64,000 bases of DNA. Source: Roseibium salinum. GTDB taxonomy: Bacteria > Pseudomonadota > Alphaproteobacteria > Rhizobiales > Stappiaceae. Location: assembly GCF_026240905.1 (NCBI RefSeq), contig NZ_JAPEVI010000003.1, positions 4,528,501-4,592,500 on the forward strand, read 5' to 3'. Numbering within the stretch: the first letter of the stretch is position 1; each line of letters starts with the position of its first letter. Shown one piece after another: positions 52,664 to 63,274 of the stretch. Made by a program: the position numbers and the translations under genes. Below the pieces are notes generated by a model. That model ran no database searches and had not been told where the DNA came from. It saw only the letters and a list, made by a program, of their open reading frames with translations.

Positions 52664-54058
52664 ATGATGAACAGACGCCAGTTGTTGGGTGCCGGGGCGG
52701 CCGGCGGTGCCGCGCTCGTCTCCACGGGAGCCTGGTCGAAGACCGCCAATATGGGCTTGCCGGAGGCGGCCGTGATGGACAGTCCTGCCACGCAGGCTCC
52801 TTCCGCGCCGGCAACGGGCGCGCCGTACAATCCCGTCGTGACCCTCAACGGCTGGACCCTTCCGTTCCGGATGAACAACGGCGTGAAGGAGTTTCACCTG
52901 GTGGCCGAACCGGTGGAACGCGCACTTGCCGACGACATGACCGCCTATTTGTGGGGCTATAACGGCCAGTCGATCGGACCCACGATCGAGGCCGTCGAAG
53001 GCGACCGCGTCCGTGTCTTCGTGACCAACAAGTTACCGGAGCACACCTCCGTTCACTGGCACGGTCTGATCCTGCCCTCGGGCATGGACGGTGTCGGCGG
53101 TCTGTCCCATCCGGGCATCCCGCCCGGCAAGACCTATGTCTACGAGTTCGATCTCGTGAAGTCGGGCACCTTCATGTATCACCCGCATGCCGATGAGATG
53201 GTCCAGATGGCAATGGGCATGATGGGCTTCTTCATCGTGCATCCCAGGGATTCGGCCTTCATGCCGGTCGACCGAGACTTCCTCATCATGCTCAATGCGT
53301 TCGACATAGATCCCGGCTCCTATGTGCCGAAGATCATGACCATGACCGATTTCAACCTCTGGACGTGGAACAGCCGGATCTTTCCGAGTATCGACCCGCT
53401 GGTCGTCTCGAAGAACGACCGGGTGCGGGTGCGGGTGGGAAACCTGACCATGACCAATCATCCCATCCACATGCACGGGTACGACTTCGAGGTGACCTGC
53501 ACCGATGGCGGCTGGGTGCGTCCGGAAGCGCGCTGGCCGGAAGTGACCATCGACATTCCGGTCGGCGCGATGCGGGCCTACGAATTCGACGCCGTCCATG
53601 TCGGCGACTGGGCGATCCATTGCCACAAGTCCCATCACACGATGAATGCCATGGGCCACGACGTGCCGACCTTTATCGGCGTCGACAAATCCGCGGTGAC
53701 CCGAAAGATCCGTCTCCTGCAGCCGGAATTCATGCCCATGGGCAGCACGGGCATGGCGGAGATGGCGGAAATGTCGATGCCGCTTCCCGACAACACCGTT
53801 CCCATGATGGCCGGATGGGGGCCGCACGGCCCGCTGGAAATGGGCGGCATGTTCTCGGTGGTGAAGGTGCGCGAGGGGATTTCGGCCGGCGATTACAGCG
53901 ACCCGGGCTGGTACGAAAACCCGCCCGGCACACAGGCCTGGGAATGGACCGGGGAACTGCCGGATTTCAGCCGGGCGAGTGGGCCCGGAACGGACGTCCC
54001 TTCGTCAGGCAGTTCTGCGCGAAGCAGCGGCCATGACGGTCATTCCGGACACAAATAA
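52664..54058 (+). CDS. Multicopper oxidase (Tat-exported, CopA/CueO-like)
   Basis: The 464-residue protein has a Tat signal (NRRQLLGAGAAGG) and a complete set of copper sites: HWH (131-133), HPH (173-175), HPIHMH (266-271) and HCH-x3-H-x4-M (319-330). It probably oxidises Cu(I) in the periplasm. It is short for the family and has two cupredoxin-like parts. A Met-rich stretch (FMPMGSTGMAEMAEMSMPLP, from residue 356) and a Ser/His tail (HDGHSGHK) may bind copper. The ATG at 52664 with AAGGA is chosen over one at 52637 inside the previous gene. Confidence 0.92.
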   Translation: MMNRRQLLGAGAAGGAALVSTGAWSKTANMGLPEAAVMDSPATQAPSAPATGAPYNPVVTLNGWTLPFRMNNGVKEFHLVAEPVERALADDMTAYLWGYNGQSIGPTIEAVEGDRVRVFVTNKLPEHTSVHWHGLILPSGMDGVGGLSHPGIPPGKTYVYEFDLVKSGTFMYHPHADEMVQMAMGMMGFFIVHPRDSAFMPVDRDFLIMLNAFDIDPGSYVPKIMTMTDFNLWTWNSRIFPSIDPLVVSKNDRVRVRVGNLTMTNHPIHMHGYDFEVTCTDGGWVRPEARWPEVTIDIPVGAMRAYEFDAVHVGDWAIHCHKSHHTMNAMGHDVPTFIGVDKSAVTRKIRLLQPEFMPMGSTGMAEMAEMSMPLPDNTVPMMAGWGPHGPLEMGGMFSVVKVREGISAGDYSDPGWYENPPGTQAWEWTGELPDFSRASGPGTDVPSSGSSARSSGHDGHSGHK

Positions 54059-54097
54059 CTCAAACCCAAGCGAAAAACTGAAAGCAAGGAGTGAAAG

Positions 54098-54385
54098 ATG
54101 AACAAGTTTGCAGGACTGATGGCTGCCGCCATCCTGAGCATTTCAATCCCGGCCGTCGCCGTCGCGGCGGACCTTACCAAGGGCACGGTGAAGAAGATCG
54201 ACCTTAAGAGCAAAAAGGTCACCATCATCCATGAAGAGCTCAAGAATCTCGACATGCCGGCCATGACCATGGTCTTCCGCGTCGCGGATGAGGCCATGCT
54301 GGAGAGCGTTCAGGAAGGACAGGAAATCGAGTTTGCGGCCGATCGCGTCAACGGCAATCTGACCGTGATCGAAATCAACGAGTAA
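54098..54385 (+). CDS. CusF-like periplasmic copper-binding protein
   Basis: The 95-residue protein has a signal peptide (about 1-24) and a single CusF/CusB-C domain. The metal site reads HEELKNLDMPAMTMVF, so the tryptophan that caps Cu(I) in CusF is replaced by Met, as in the domains fused to some CusB proteins. It follows the oxidase by 39 bases and shares its transcript. It likely carries copper to the oxidase or to a pump encoded elsewhere. Confidence 0.92.
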   Translation: MNKFAGLMAAAILSISIPAVAVAADLTKGTVKKIDLKSKKVTIIHEELKNLDMPAMTMVFRVADEAMLESVQEGQEIEFAADRVNGNLTVIEINE

Positions 54386-54399
54386 CCCGCCGGGACGCG

Positions 54400-54615
54400 A
54401 TGTTTCCCCGCACCTGGTACCGGGAAGCCTTGGAATTGGCGGCGGCGTTCATGTTCGCCGCCGCCATGTACTTCAAGTTCGGCCGCGAGCGTCTCGGCCT
54501 GGCCGGCCCCTCAGTTGGACAGCCAGGCCGGCAAGGCGCTGCTGATCATTCCGCGGACGGCAGCATCATCCGCACGACCAGCCTGCCGGAAATGTTCCAT
54601 CCAGGTTGCCGTTGA
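54400..54615 (+). CDS. Doubtful 71-residue ORF after CusF-like gene
   Basis: The frame starts MFPRTWYREALELAAAFMF, which could be a single membrane helix, but the second half is low-complexity and no good ribosome site precedes it. It may be a remnant of a longer gene or chance. The gap to the convergent groEL gene (54616-54660) holds no clear terminator. Confidence 0.25.
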   Translation: MFPRTWYREALELAAAFMFAAAMYFKFGRERLGLAGPSVGQPGRQGAADHSADGSIIRTTSLPEMFHPGCR

Positions 54616-54660
54616 AGATCGGCTTTTCGTCCGCGGGCAAACTAATGGCCGCGGGATTGC

Positions 54661-56660
<2,000 letters not shown>

Positions 56661-56715
56661 GAATGTTCTTTCTGAGGTCGGCGTGTAGGGCGACCACATT
56701 GAGAATATAGCGTCT

Positions 56716-56742
56716 TTGGCAGTCGAATGATAGGACTGCCAA
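56716..56742 (-). promoter_or_regulatory. CIRCE-like inverted repeat with altered arms, groESL promoter
   Basis: TTGGCAGTC-N9-GACTGCCAA is a perfect 9-9-9 inverted repeat. The consensus HrcA operator CIRCE is TTAGCACTC-N9-GAGTGCTAA, so geometry is kept but two positions per arm differ. A TATATT (minus strand, 56704-56709) between it and groES may be the -10 box, which would put the repeat over the core promoter. The neighbouring DNA is AT-rich. Confidence 0.75.
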
Positions 56743-57431
56743 AATAAATTATCGGCTGCTAAAAATATAAATTCCGGCCGTATTCCGCCGATCTCCCGTA
56801 TTTCCCCTACCGGCCGGGTTGTTTTTCTCGCGGCTCGACCTTTTCCTCTCAAATAATCCAGCGGATTTTTCCTGGCTTAATAAATAAAGCGGGAACGTGC
56901 CTTGTTTCGATCAAGTTTGAAGCGTATATGTAGTCAACGTTGATTTGGCCGATTTGGCTTTCGCGGTGTCAGAGACTTCGACCCGCCATTCTCCACCGAA
57001 TTCTCGATAACGAATGCATCGCCCCGATTCGTCGTGCATGCAGCCCGTTCGAACACTGGATTGAGCCCGGCGCTGACCACGGATGTACTGGCGGCCTGGG
57101 AATTCGTGCAGGTTCGGATGCAGCCCATGCGAGAAACGCATCCGCGTGCTCCTGCGGAGACATCTTGTCAGTGACAACACGCACCACGCAGACCTTACTG
57201 GTTGGATCTCCTCAGTATTACGGAACCTTGGCTTCGACGCCGCGCAGCCTGACGGCGACGATCGCGTCGACCGGAACGGGGAACCGACCGGGGGCTTCTC
57301 CCGCCGTGCGCGGCGACGGCCTGGCGCCTTTATTCACCTGCCGGTCACCGGCTTGAACATTCACACACATCAGATGGCGCCGATCGATCCGACCGATCTC
57401 TAAGCCACACATTGGAAGGACTACCGCAGCC
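56743..57431. other. Gene-poor region upstream of groESL
   Basis: About 690 bases with only short frames on both strands. None shows family features; a minus-strand frame (57180-56911) contains RCIRYREFGGEWRVEVSDTA, which could be the remnant of a small gene. The left part is AT-rich. The 19-mer TGACCACGGATGTACTGGC at 57074-57092 repeats the one at 39435. Confidence 0.45.
57074..57092 (+). repeat. Second copy of 19-mer shared with cspA 3' stem-loop
   Basis: TGACCACGGATGTACTGGC is identical to 39435-39453 and in the same orientation. Here it is not enclosed by the 10-base stem seen at the first copy. Confidence 0.6.
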
Positions 57432-57752
57432 ATGATTTCTACAAGCTCTCTCAGACGCAGCGCCCGCCCGCCCCGGCAGGAAGCACCGACGCATCTCTTC
57501 ACGGTCGGGCAGGCTGTCCGGCTGAAGGGTGGATTTGGAAGACCGGCTCTGACGGCGGACGTCTTTCACGTCACCGGCACGCTCCCGCCGAAGGACGGTT
57601 CTCCTCAATACCGCATCCGCAACGACGACGAACGTCATGAGCGGGTGACGACGGAAGACAATCTCGAGCCGGTCAGCATGCCGCAGACTGGTGACGGCGA
57701 AGCCCTCATTGAAAGGACGTTCGGCAATGGCCAAAGGACAGAAACGAAGTAA
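57432..57752 (+). CDS. Conserved hypothetical protein
   Basis: The 106-residue protein has a basic N-terminus and a compact domain (LFTVGQAVRLKGGFG, then VFHVTGTLPPKDGSPQYRIRNDDERHERVTTEDNLEPV) that I recall as a common rhizobial hypothetical, perhaps an SH3-like beta-barrel. The function is unknown. Its 3' end overlaps the next small gene by 26 bases, so both are made from one transcript. Confidence 0.75.
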   Translation: MISTSSLRRSARPPRQEAPTHLFTVGQAVRLKGGFGRPALTADVFHVTGTLPPKDGSPQYRIRNDDERHERVTTEDNLEPVSMPQTGDGEALIERTFGNGQRTETK

Positions 57753-57870
57753 TAAAGAGATTAGAAAACAGAAGCAGGAAAAGGCGCCGCCCAAGGCGGA
57801 AAGCACCTTCGGCAACCAGATCAAGCTTGCCGCGAATGCCAACGCCCCGCGCGGCAAGGTCAAGAACTGA
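57727..57870 (+). CDS. Small Lys-rich protein, unknown function
   Basis: The 47-residue protein (MAKGQKRSNKEIRKQKQEK... ending APRGKVKN) is too short for most gene calls. It is extremely basic, probably disordered or helical, and resembles small conserved rhizobial proteins that may bind nucleic acid. It overlaps the preceding gene by 26 bases in a different frame. Confidence 0.65.
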   Translation: MAKGQKRSNKEIRKQKQEKAPPKAESTFGNQIKLAANANAPRGKVKN

Positions 57871-58153
57871 GGCAGTGATGCCTCCGCGGATGGAACGGGA
57901 TGGCGGCGCAGGTCGCAATCGAATTCCGCCGCTCCGGGAACACGGCCGACGCGCATTCCGTCGTCGGTCGCGATGCCGCTGATGCCGGTATTCCCGCGCA
58001 TGCGGGTCGTCAGGCCATGACCTGGCTCAGCCGGCCGGACGCAACCGATGGCATGTCGTCCCTTGCCCGCCGCCGGGACAGACGCCACAATGATCGGGCA
58101 GCCTCTCACCACGCGCCCGTCTCGCACAAGCGCCCAATAAAGGACTGCCTATC

Positions 58154-58417
58154 GTGACACTGGAGTTTTCCGACCGGAGCCGCAGCTTCGACGAAGCGCG
58201 CAATGCCGTTCGCTTCATCGGCCATGACGGCACGGTCGAGATACCGTTTTTCGTCGCGGCGGCCGCACTGACACGGCCCGGCAGTAACGAACTTTCCCAA
58301 ACCGACTTCCTCACCGCTTTCAATGCAGCGCGCGGTTCCATCCACGATGTGGCGTGCGAAGCTTACTCTCATGGGCGGCGCACGTCTTACACCCTGACCG
58401 CCGCAGATTTCCGATAG
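58154..58417 (+). CDS. DUF1488 family protein
   Basis: The 87-residue protein begins MTLEFSDRSRSFDEARNAVRFIGHDG and carries EIPFFVAAAAL, both DUF1488 features. The function is unknown. It starts from a GTG. The transglutaminase gene follows after 10 bases and is probably in the same transcript. Confidence 0.85.
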   Translation: MTLEFSDRSRSFDEARNAVRFIGHDGTVEIPFFVAAAALTRPGSNELSQTDFLTAFNAARGSIHDVACEAYSHGRRTSYTLTAADFR

Positions 58418-58427
58418 GTTGACCCAG

Positions 58428-59228
58428 ATGCTGATCCGCTACGGCTATGAAATTACGATGACCTTTCAGCAACCGACCGCGCTGGTCTGCCTGCTGTCGG
58501 CCCACGAGGACCACGACCCGGCAATCCGGAGTCCGGAATCCGTATTCACCAATCCGGACGTACCGACCTCGACTTATCGCGATCTATTCGGCAACCGGTG
58601 CCGCCGGCTCGTTGCGCCCGCCGGCGACCTGACCTTGTGGGGCGACGCGACGATCGAGGATGACGGCGAACTGGACAAGGTGGTGCCCGACGCACAGGAA
58701 GTCGCCGTACCTGATCTGCCGGACGACTGCCTCGTCTACCTCATGGGCAGCCGCTATTGCGAAACCGACCATCTCAGTCAGATTGCGTGGGACCTTTTCG
58801 GCACGGTGCCGCCCGGCTGGGGGCGCGTGCAGGCGATCTGCGACTTCGTTCACAACCATATAAGCTTCGACTACATGCAGGCACGGGCGACCCGGACGGC
58901 CTTCGAAGCGTTCAACGAGCGCGTCGGTGTCTGTCGCGACTTCGCGCATCTGGCGGTCGCCTTTTGCCGCTGCCTCAACATCCCCGCCCGCTACGTCAAC
59001 GGTCATCTCGGCGACATCGGCGTGCCGGTTGTCGATCCGATGGATTTCAGCGCCTGGATGGAGGTCTTCCTCGATGGCGAATGGTACACGTTCGATCCGC
59101 GCAACAACGTTCCCCGGATCGGCCGGATCGTGGTGGCGCGCGGCCGCGATGCAACCGACATTCCGCTCATCAATTCCTTCGGGCCGCACCTGCTGAAGTC
59201 GTTTCGTGTCTGGACCTACGAGGTGTGA
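58428..59228 (+). CDS. Transglutaminase-like cysteine protease-fold protein
   Basis: The 266-residue cytosolic protein has an N-terminal beta domain (IRYGYEITMTFQQPT) and a transglutaminase core. The catalytic cysteine lies in ERVGVCRDFAHLAVAFCRCL, the histidine is probably replaced in context by FSAWMEVFLDGEW, where the usual pattern has HAW, and the Asp is in WYTFDPRNN. The S-A-W at the histidine position is unusual and may mean loss of activity or a shifted histidine. An ATG at 58428 is used rather than a TTG three codons earlier. Confidence 0.85.
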   Translation: MLIRYGYEITMTFQQPTALVCLLSAHEDHDPAIRSPESVFTNPDVPTSTYRDLFGNRCRRLVAPAGDLTLWGDATIEDDGELDKVVPDAQEVAVPDLPDDCLVYLMGSRYCETDHLSQIAWDLFGTVPPGWGRVQAICDFVHNHISFDYMQARATRTAFEAFNERVGVCRDFAHLAVAFCRCLNIPARYVNGHLGDIGVPVVDPMDFSAWMEVFLDGEWYTFDPRNNVPRIGRIVVARGRDATDIPLINSFGPHLLKSFRVWTYEV

Positions 59229-59684
59229 ACCTGCACTGGACGCCGGGCAAAACGGACGAGGCCAGGTGAACCAAACAAGCGCATGGGCGGTCGGCCTCGA
59301 TAGCGGCGCGCGCATTTGCCGACACTCCGCCTCTGGCTTCGTATGATACAAAAAGCCTGAAATTCTGCCTGAATGCGGGAGACTCCCGAGTTCGCCACCA
59401 TTTGCGGGCAATCCTGGCAAGTTGGATAGGCAGGGAATTTAGCAAAAATTATCTATATCTCCTGTCATTATTGCTAATGACAGAGTCTAGCTGTAGTGAA
59501 CTCTACATATTAGCGTAATTCTCCAGCAACCATCCCGATGAATGTTTTGGTAACCCCAGATCGCTAGGCTCGCCGTGATGCAACGTCAGCGGTGCGTAAC
59601 CGTGTCCGGCCCGATGCAGTTCATAACCGCCAGCTTTGCGCCTGGCGGGCACAAATAGTGTATCAGCCCAAAAAAAGGATCGGC
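59229..59684. other. Gene-free region before TRAP binding protein
   Basis: About 450 bases, AT-rich from 59430 on, with no supportable gene. It holds a 9-base perfect inverted repeat at 59462-59483, listed separately, and must contain the promoter of the binding-protein/GGDEF-EAL pair. Confidence 0.5.
59462..59483. promoter_or_regulatory. Inverted repeat CTGTCATTA-N4-TAATGACAG
   Basis: Perfect 9-base arms with a 4-base spacer in AT-rich DNA, about 200 bases before the binding-protein gene. It may be an operator or a hairpin; no regulator is encoded next to it. Confidence 0.5.
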
Positions 59685-60728
59685 ATGTTTCAGAAAAAGC
59701 TTCTCCTCCTGACCGCCTGCCTGGTGCTGTGGCAGGCGCCAGCCGCCGTTGCGGAAGAAGATGCGAAGGTCAAACTCGACCTTGCAAGCACGTTCCCCGG
59801 AACAATGCCGATCCTTGGGCTGGCGGCACACGATCTTGCCGAGCGGGTAAGCCGGGCAACCGCGGGCGAGGTGGAGATCGCCTTTCACGAACCCGGCGTT
59901 TTGGTGCCAGGGGCCGATACCGTGAATGCGGTCGCGGACGGCAGGGTGGAAGCGGCCTGGGCCGGTGCCGGCTGGTTTGCCGGGCATGACAGCGCATTCA
60001 ACTTCTTCTCGGCCGTTCCATTCGGTCCCGGCGTTGCCGAATACCTCGGGTGGATGTACCAGGGCGGGGGGCTCGAAATGGCACGCGACATGTTCCGCGA
60101 GCACGGCGTCTACAACATCCCGTGCGGCATGATTCCGCCCGAAGCTTCAGGCTGGTTCCGCCGCGAGATCAGGTCGCCGGAGGACCTGAAGGGGCTCAAG
60201 ATGCGGTTTTTCGGTCTCGGGGCGCTGGTAATGGAGAAGCTCGGGGTCGTCACGGAACAGATCCCTCCAGGCGAGGTGCTGGAAAAGCTCAAGGACGGGT
60301 CGCTCGATGCGACCGAGTTTTCGTTGCCGGCCATGGACAAGCCGCTCGGGTTTCACACGCTCGCCAAATACTATTACTTTCCCGGCTGGCACCAGCAGGC
60401 TACCTTCTTCGACCTCTACATCAATCTCGAAACCTGGGACGAACTGGCGGATCATCACAAGGCGACGATCGAGCTCGCTTGTGGCGACATCATGCGCGAA
60501 ATGATCGCCAAGGGCGAGGCTGCCCAAGGTGAAGCCCTCGCGGACCTTCAGGCACAGGGCGTCGAGTTGAGGCGCTGGCCCGCGCCAATGCTCGTGGCGC
60601 TCGAAGACGCATGGGCGGAGGTCGCAGCCGAAGAATCCGCCAAGAGCGAAAATTTCTGGAAGGTGTACGAGTCCTACGCGCAATTCCGGAAGAAGCAGGA
60701 AACCTGGCGATACCTCAGTGAACTTTAG
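59685..60728 (+). CDS. Orphan TRAP-type periplasmic binding protein (DctP family)
   Basis: The 347-residue protein has a signal peptide (about 1-23) and a DctP-type fold: VKLDLASTFPGTMPILG at the mature N-terminus and the conserved arginine region IRSPEDLKGLKMRFFGLGALVMEKLG. No DctQ or DctM gene is adjacent. Instead, 11 bases separate it from a membrane GGDEF-EAL protein, so it may be the ligand-binding partner of that sensor. The ATG at 59685 follows AAAAAAGG. Confidence 0.88.
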   Translation: MFQKKLLLLTACLVLWQAPAAVAEEDAKVKLDLASTFPGTMPILGLAAHDLAERVSRATAGEVEIAFHEPGVLVPGADTVNAVADGRVEAAWAGAGWFAGHDSAFNFFSAVPFGPGVAEYLGWMYQGGGLEMARDMFREHGVYNIPCGMIPPEASGWFRREIRSPEDLKGLKMRFFGLGALVMEKLGVVTEQIPPGEVLEKLKDGSLDATEFSLPAMDKPLGFHTLAKYYYFPGWHQQATFFDLYINLETWDELADHHKATIELACGDIMREMIAKGEAAQGEALADLQAQGVELRRWPAPMLVALEDAWAEVAAEESAKSENFWKVYESYAQFRKKQETWRYLSEL

Positions 60729-60739
60729 GCAAAATCCAA

Positions 60740-63274
60740 GTGCAACCTCTGCGTAGCCGTCTCGCCGGCATCACCATTCGGACCAAGCTGACGGTCGGCT
60801 TTGGACTGGCGCTTGTTCTTGTTCTTCTGACCGGCGCCTTCTCCGTCGGCCAGATAAGCAAGCTCAATCGCTTTGCCGCCGACATCACTGCCCGCTGGCT
60901 GCCCGAGATGGAGGCGCTCGGGGACTTGCGGCACGCCCTGGCCGAACACCGCATTCTTGCGACGGGGCGCATGCAGACGACAAACTACCGCCAGCTTGCA
61001 GCAATCGTCGATGCCATGCGCCTCGTCAACGACGAGCTTGCGGTGGCCGCCGAGGCCTATCTGAAGGTCGCCCACACCCAGGCCGAGCGCGACGGTCTTG
61101 CGACCTTCATGGCGCGCTTTGACGCTTACAGGGACTCGCTGAACCAGGCTTTTGCGCGACTGGACAGCGGAAATCCCTCGGATGGTCAGGACATCTTCGA
61201 AGCCGAGACGATCCCGCTTCACGAGCATGCCGCCTCGCAACTTGAGGAACTGGTCGCCGCCTCCAGGCAGGAGGGGCTGAATGCCAGCGCCGAAGCGAAG
61301 AGGCTCTATAACACGTCGCTTGCGGTCATGCTCGCCGTCGTCGGAGCTGGGGTCGCGCTGGTTCTGGTGGCCACCTTCTGGATTTCGCGCAGAATCAGCA
61401 CGCCAATCCTGAAGATCAGCGCCGCCATGGACCGGCTGAGTGCAGGTGAGAATGCCGTGGAACTGCCGGAAGAGGGCGATCGCACCGATGAAATCGGTAC
61501 GCTTGTCGCTGCCGCTGCCGCCTATCGGGACAGTTTGCGCCGGTCAAGGTTGCTGACAGCCGAAACCGAAGCCCACCGGGTCCGCTTTGCCGCGGCCATC
61601 GACAACATGCCGGTCGGCCTGTCCATGTTCGACGCAAAGGGCGCGCTGATCGTCAGCAACGGGCGATACGGCGCCATGTATGGCCTTCCCCCTGAACTAA
61701 CGGAGCCCGGGACGCTCTATCGCGGAATAAGCTCGAAACAGGTCGACCTCGGCTTCAGGACGACAAGCGGCAACGCAAGTGGCAGCAAGGAAGCGGCACG
61801 TTCCGTTCCGGGTGAACGGACCGTCAGCCTCATTGAGGCTGCAGACGGACGCACGTTCTCCGTCGTCGACCAGCCGATGACCGGCGGAGGCTGGGTTTCA
61901 ACGCACGAGGACATTACCGACCGACGCCGGGATGAAGCGCGCATCGCCCATATGGCCCGCCACGATGCACTCACGGACCTGCCCAACCGTGCTGCATTCA
62001 AGGATCGGCTGGAAGAGGCGCTTCTTGTTGCACCGGGCAACGATCACTCGGCGATACTGTGCCTGGATCTGGACCGGTTCAAGACGGTCAATGACACGCT
62101 TGGCCATCCGATCGGTGATGGTCTGCTGAAGCTTGTGTCCCGGCGGCTTCTGTCGTGCATCGGCGAGGCCGACATGGTCAGCCGGCTGGGAGGCGACGAG
62201 TTTGCCATCATCCAGGTCGGCGGAAAGCAACCAGATGCCGCGCGGGCTCTTGCGCAACAGGTTCTCGACGCCCTGTGCGAGCCCTATGTCGTTGACGGTC
62301 ATCAACTCGTCATCGGCACGAGCATCGGCATTGCAATCGCCCCGGGCGACGGCAACCGGGGGGAAACCCTCATGAAAAACGCGGACATGGCGCTCTACCG
62401 CGCAAAAAGCGACGGAAAGGGCGTGTTCCGCTTTTTCGAACCGGAGATGGACGCTGCCATGCAGCAGCGGCGCGAACTCGAACTCGACCTTCGCATGGCC
62501 CTCCGGCGCGGTGAGTTCGAGTTGCACTATCAGCCGCTCGCTTCGATCTCCACCGGCGACATCAAGGGCTTTGAGGCGCTCCTGCGCTGGCAGCACCCTG
62601 CGCGAGGACTGCTCCTGCCGGGCGAATTCATTCCGACCGCGGAAGAAATCGGCTTGATCGTGCCGATCGGCGAGTGGGTTCTCAAGGAAGCCTGCCGTGA
62701 GGCGGCAACCTGGCCGGACAATATCCGACTGGCCGTCAATCTCTCGCCGATCCAATTCCGCAGCGACAGGCTGGTCGACGCTGTTTCGGAAGCTCTCGAT
62801 GCTTCGGGCATCGGTCCGGACCGGCTGGAGCTCGAAATCACCGAAACGCTGTTCCTGGCCGACAGCGACAGTGTTCTTGCCCTCCTGCACCGGCTCAAGG
62901 CCCTTGGCGTCCATATCTCCATGGACGATTTTGGAACCGGCTATTCCAGCCTGAACTATCTTCGCAGTTTTCCGTTCGACAAGATCAAGATCGACCGTTC
63001 CTTCATTCGCGACATGGTGGATTGCGCCGGTGCCATGTCCATCATCCGTGCCGTAGGCGGGCTGGGGACGAGCCTCGGCATGCAAACCGTGGCCGAGGGC
63101 GTGGAGACTTCCGTTCAGCTGGAAAGCCTGCGGATGGAAGGTTACAACGAAGTCCAGGGGTTCCTGATCAGCAGACCGCTGCCGGCCGCTGCCGCCAGGG
63201 ACCTGCTCGCAAGCAGAACCCCTCGCGAAACCGCGCCCGACATGCGCACGCGGCCATACATATCTGCCTGTTGA
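60740..63274 (+). CDS. Membrane sensor with HAMP, PAS, GGDEF and EAL domains
   Basis: The 844-residue protein has two membrane helices (about 14-36 and 193-216) around a mainly helical periplasmic domain, then HAMP (about 215-270), PAS (about 285-400), GGDEF (about 410-565) and EAL (about 580-830). The diguanylate cyclase motif GGDEF (484-488) and the phosphodiesterase motif EAL (612-614) are intact, so it can in principle make and break c-di-GMP. It starts with a GTG directly after the binding-protein gene, and the periplasmic domain may read that protein. Confidence 0.92.
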   Translation: MQPLRSRLAGITIRTKLTVGFGLALVLVLLTGAFSVGQISKLNRFAADITARWLPEMEALGDLRHALAEHRILATGRMQTTNYRQLAAIVDAMRLVNDELAVAAEAYLKVAHTQAERDGLATFMARFDAYRDSLNQAFARLDSGNPSDGQDIFEAETIPLHEHAASQLEELVAASRQEGLNASAEAKRLYNTSLAVMLAVVGAGVALVLVATFWISRRISTPILKISAAMDRLSAGENAVELPEEGDRTDEIGTLVAAAAAYRDSLRRSRLLTAETEAHRVRFAAAIDNMPVGLSMFDAKGALIVSNGRYGAMYGLPPELTEPGTLYRGISSKQVDLGFRTTSGNASGSKEAARSVPGERTVSLIEAADGRTFSVVDQPMTGGGWVSTHEDITDRRRDEARIAHMARHDALTDLPNRAAFKDRLEEALLVAPGNDHSAILCLDLDRFKTVNDTLGHPIGDGLLKLVSRRLLSCIGEADMVSRLGGDEFAIIQVGGKQPDAARALAQQVLDALCEPYVVDGHQLVIGTSIGIAIAPGDGNRGETLMKNADMALYRAKSDGKGVFRFFEPEMDAAMQQRRELELDLRMALRRGEFELHYQPLASISTGDIKGFEALLRWQHPARGLLLPGEFIPTAEEIGLIVPIGEWVLKEACREAATWPDNIRLAVNLSPIQFRSDRLVDAVSEALDASGIGPDRLELEITETLFLADSDSVLALLHRLKALGVHISMDDFGTGYSSLNYLRSFPFDKIKIDRSFIRDMVDCAGAMSIIRAVGGLGTSLGMQTVAEGVETSVQLESLRMEGYNEVQGFLISRPLPAAAARDLLASRTPRETAPDMRTRPYISAC

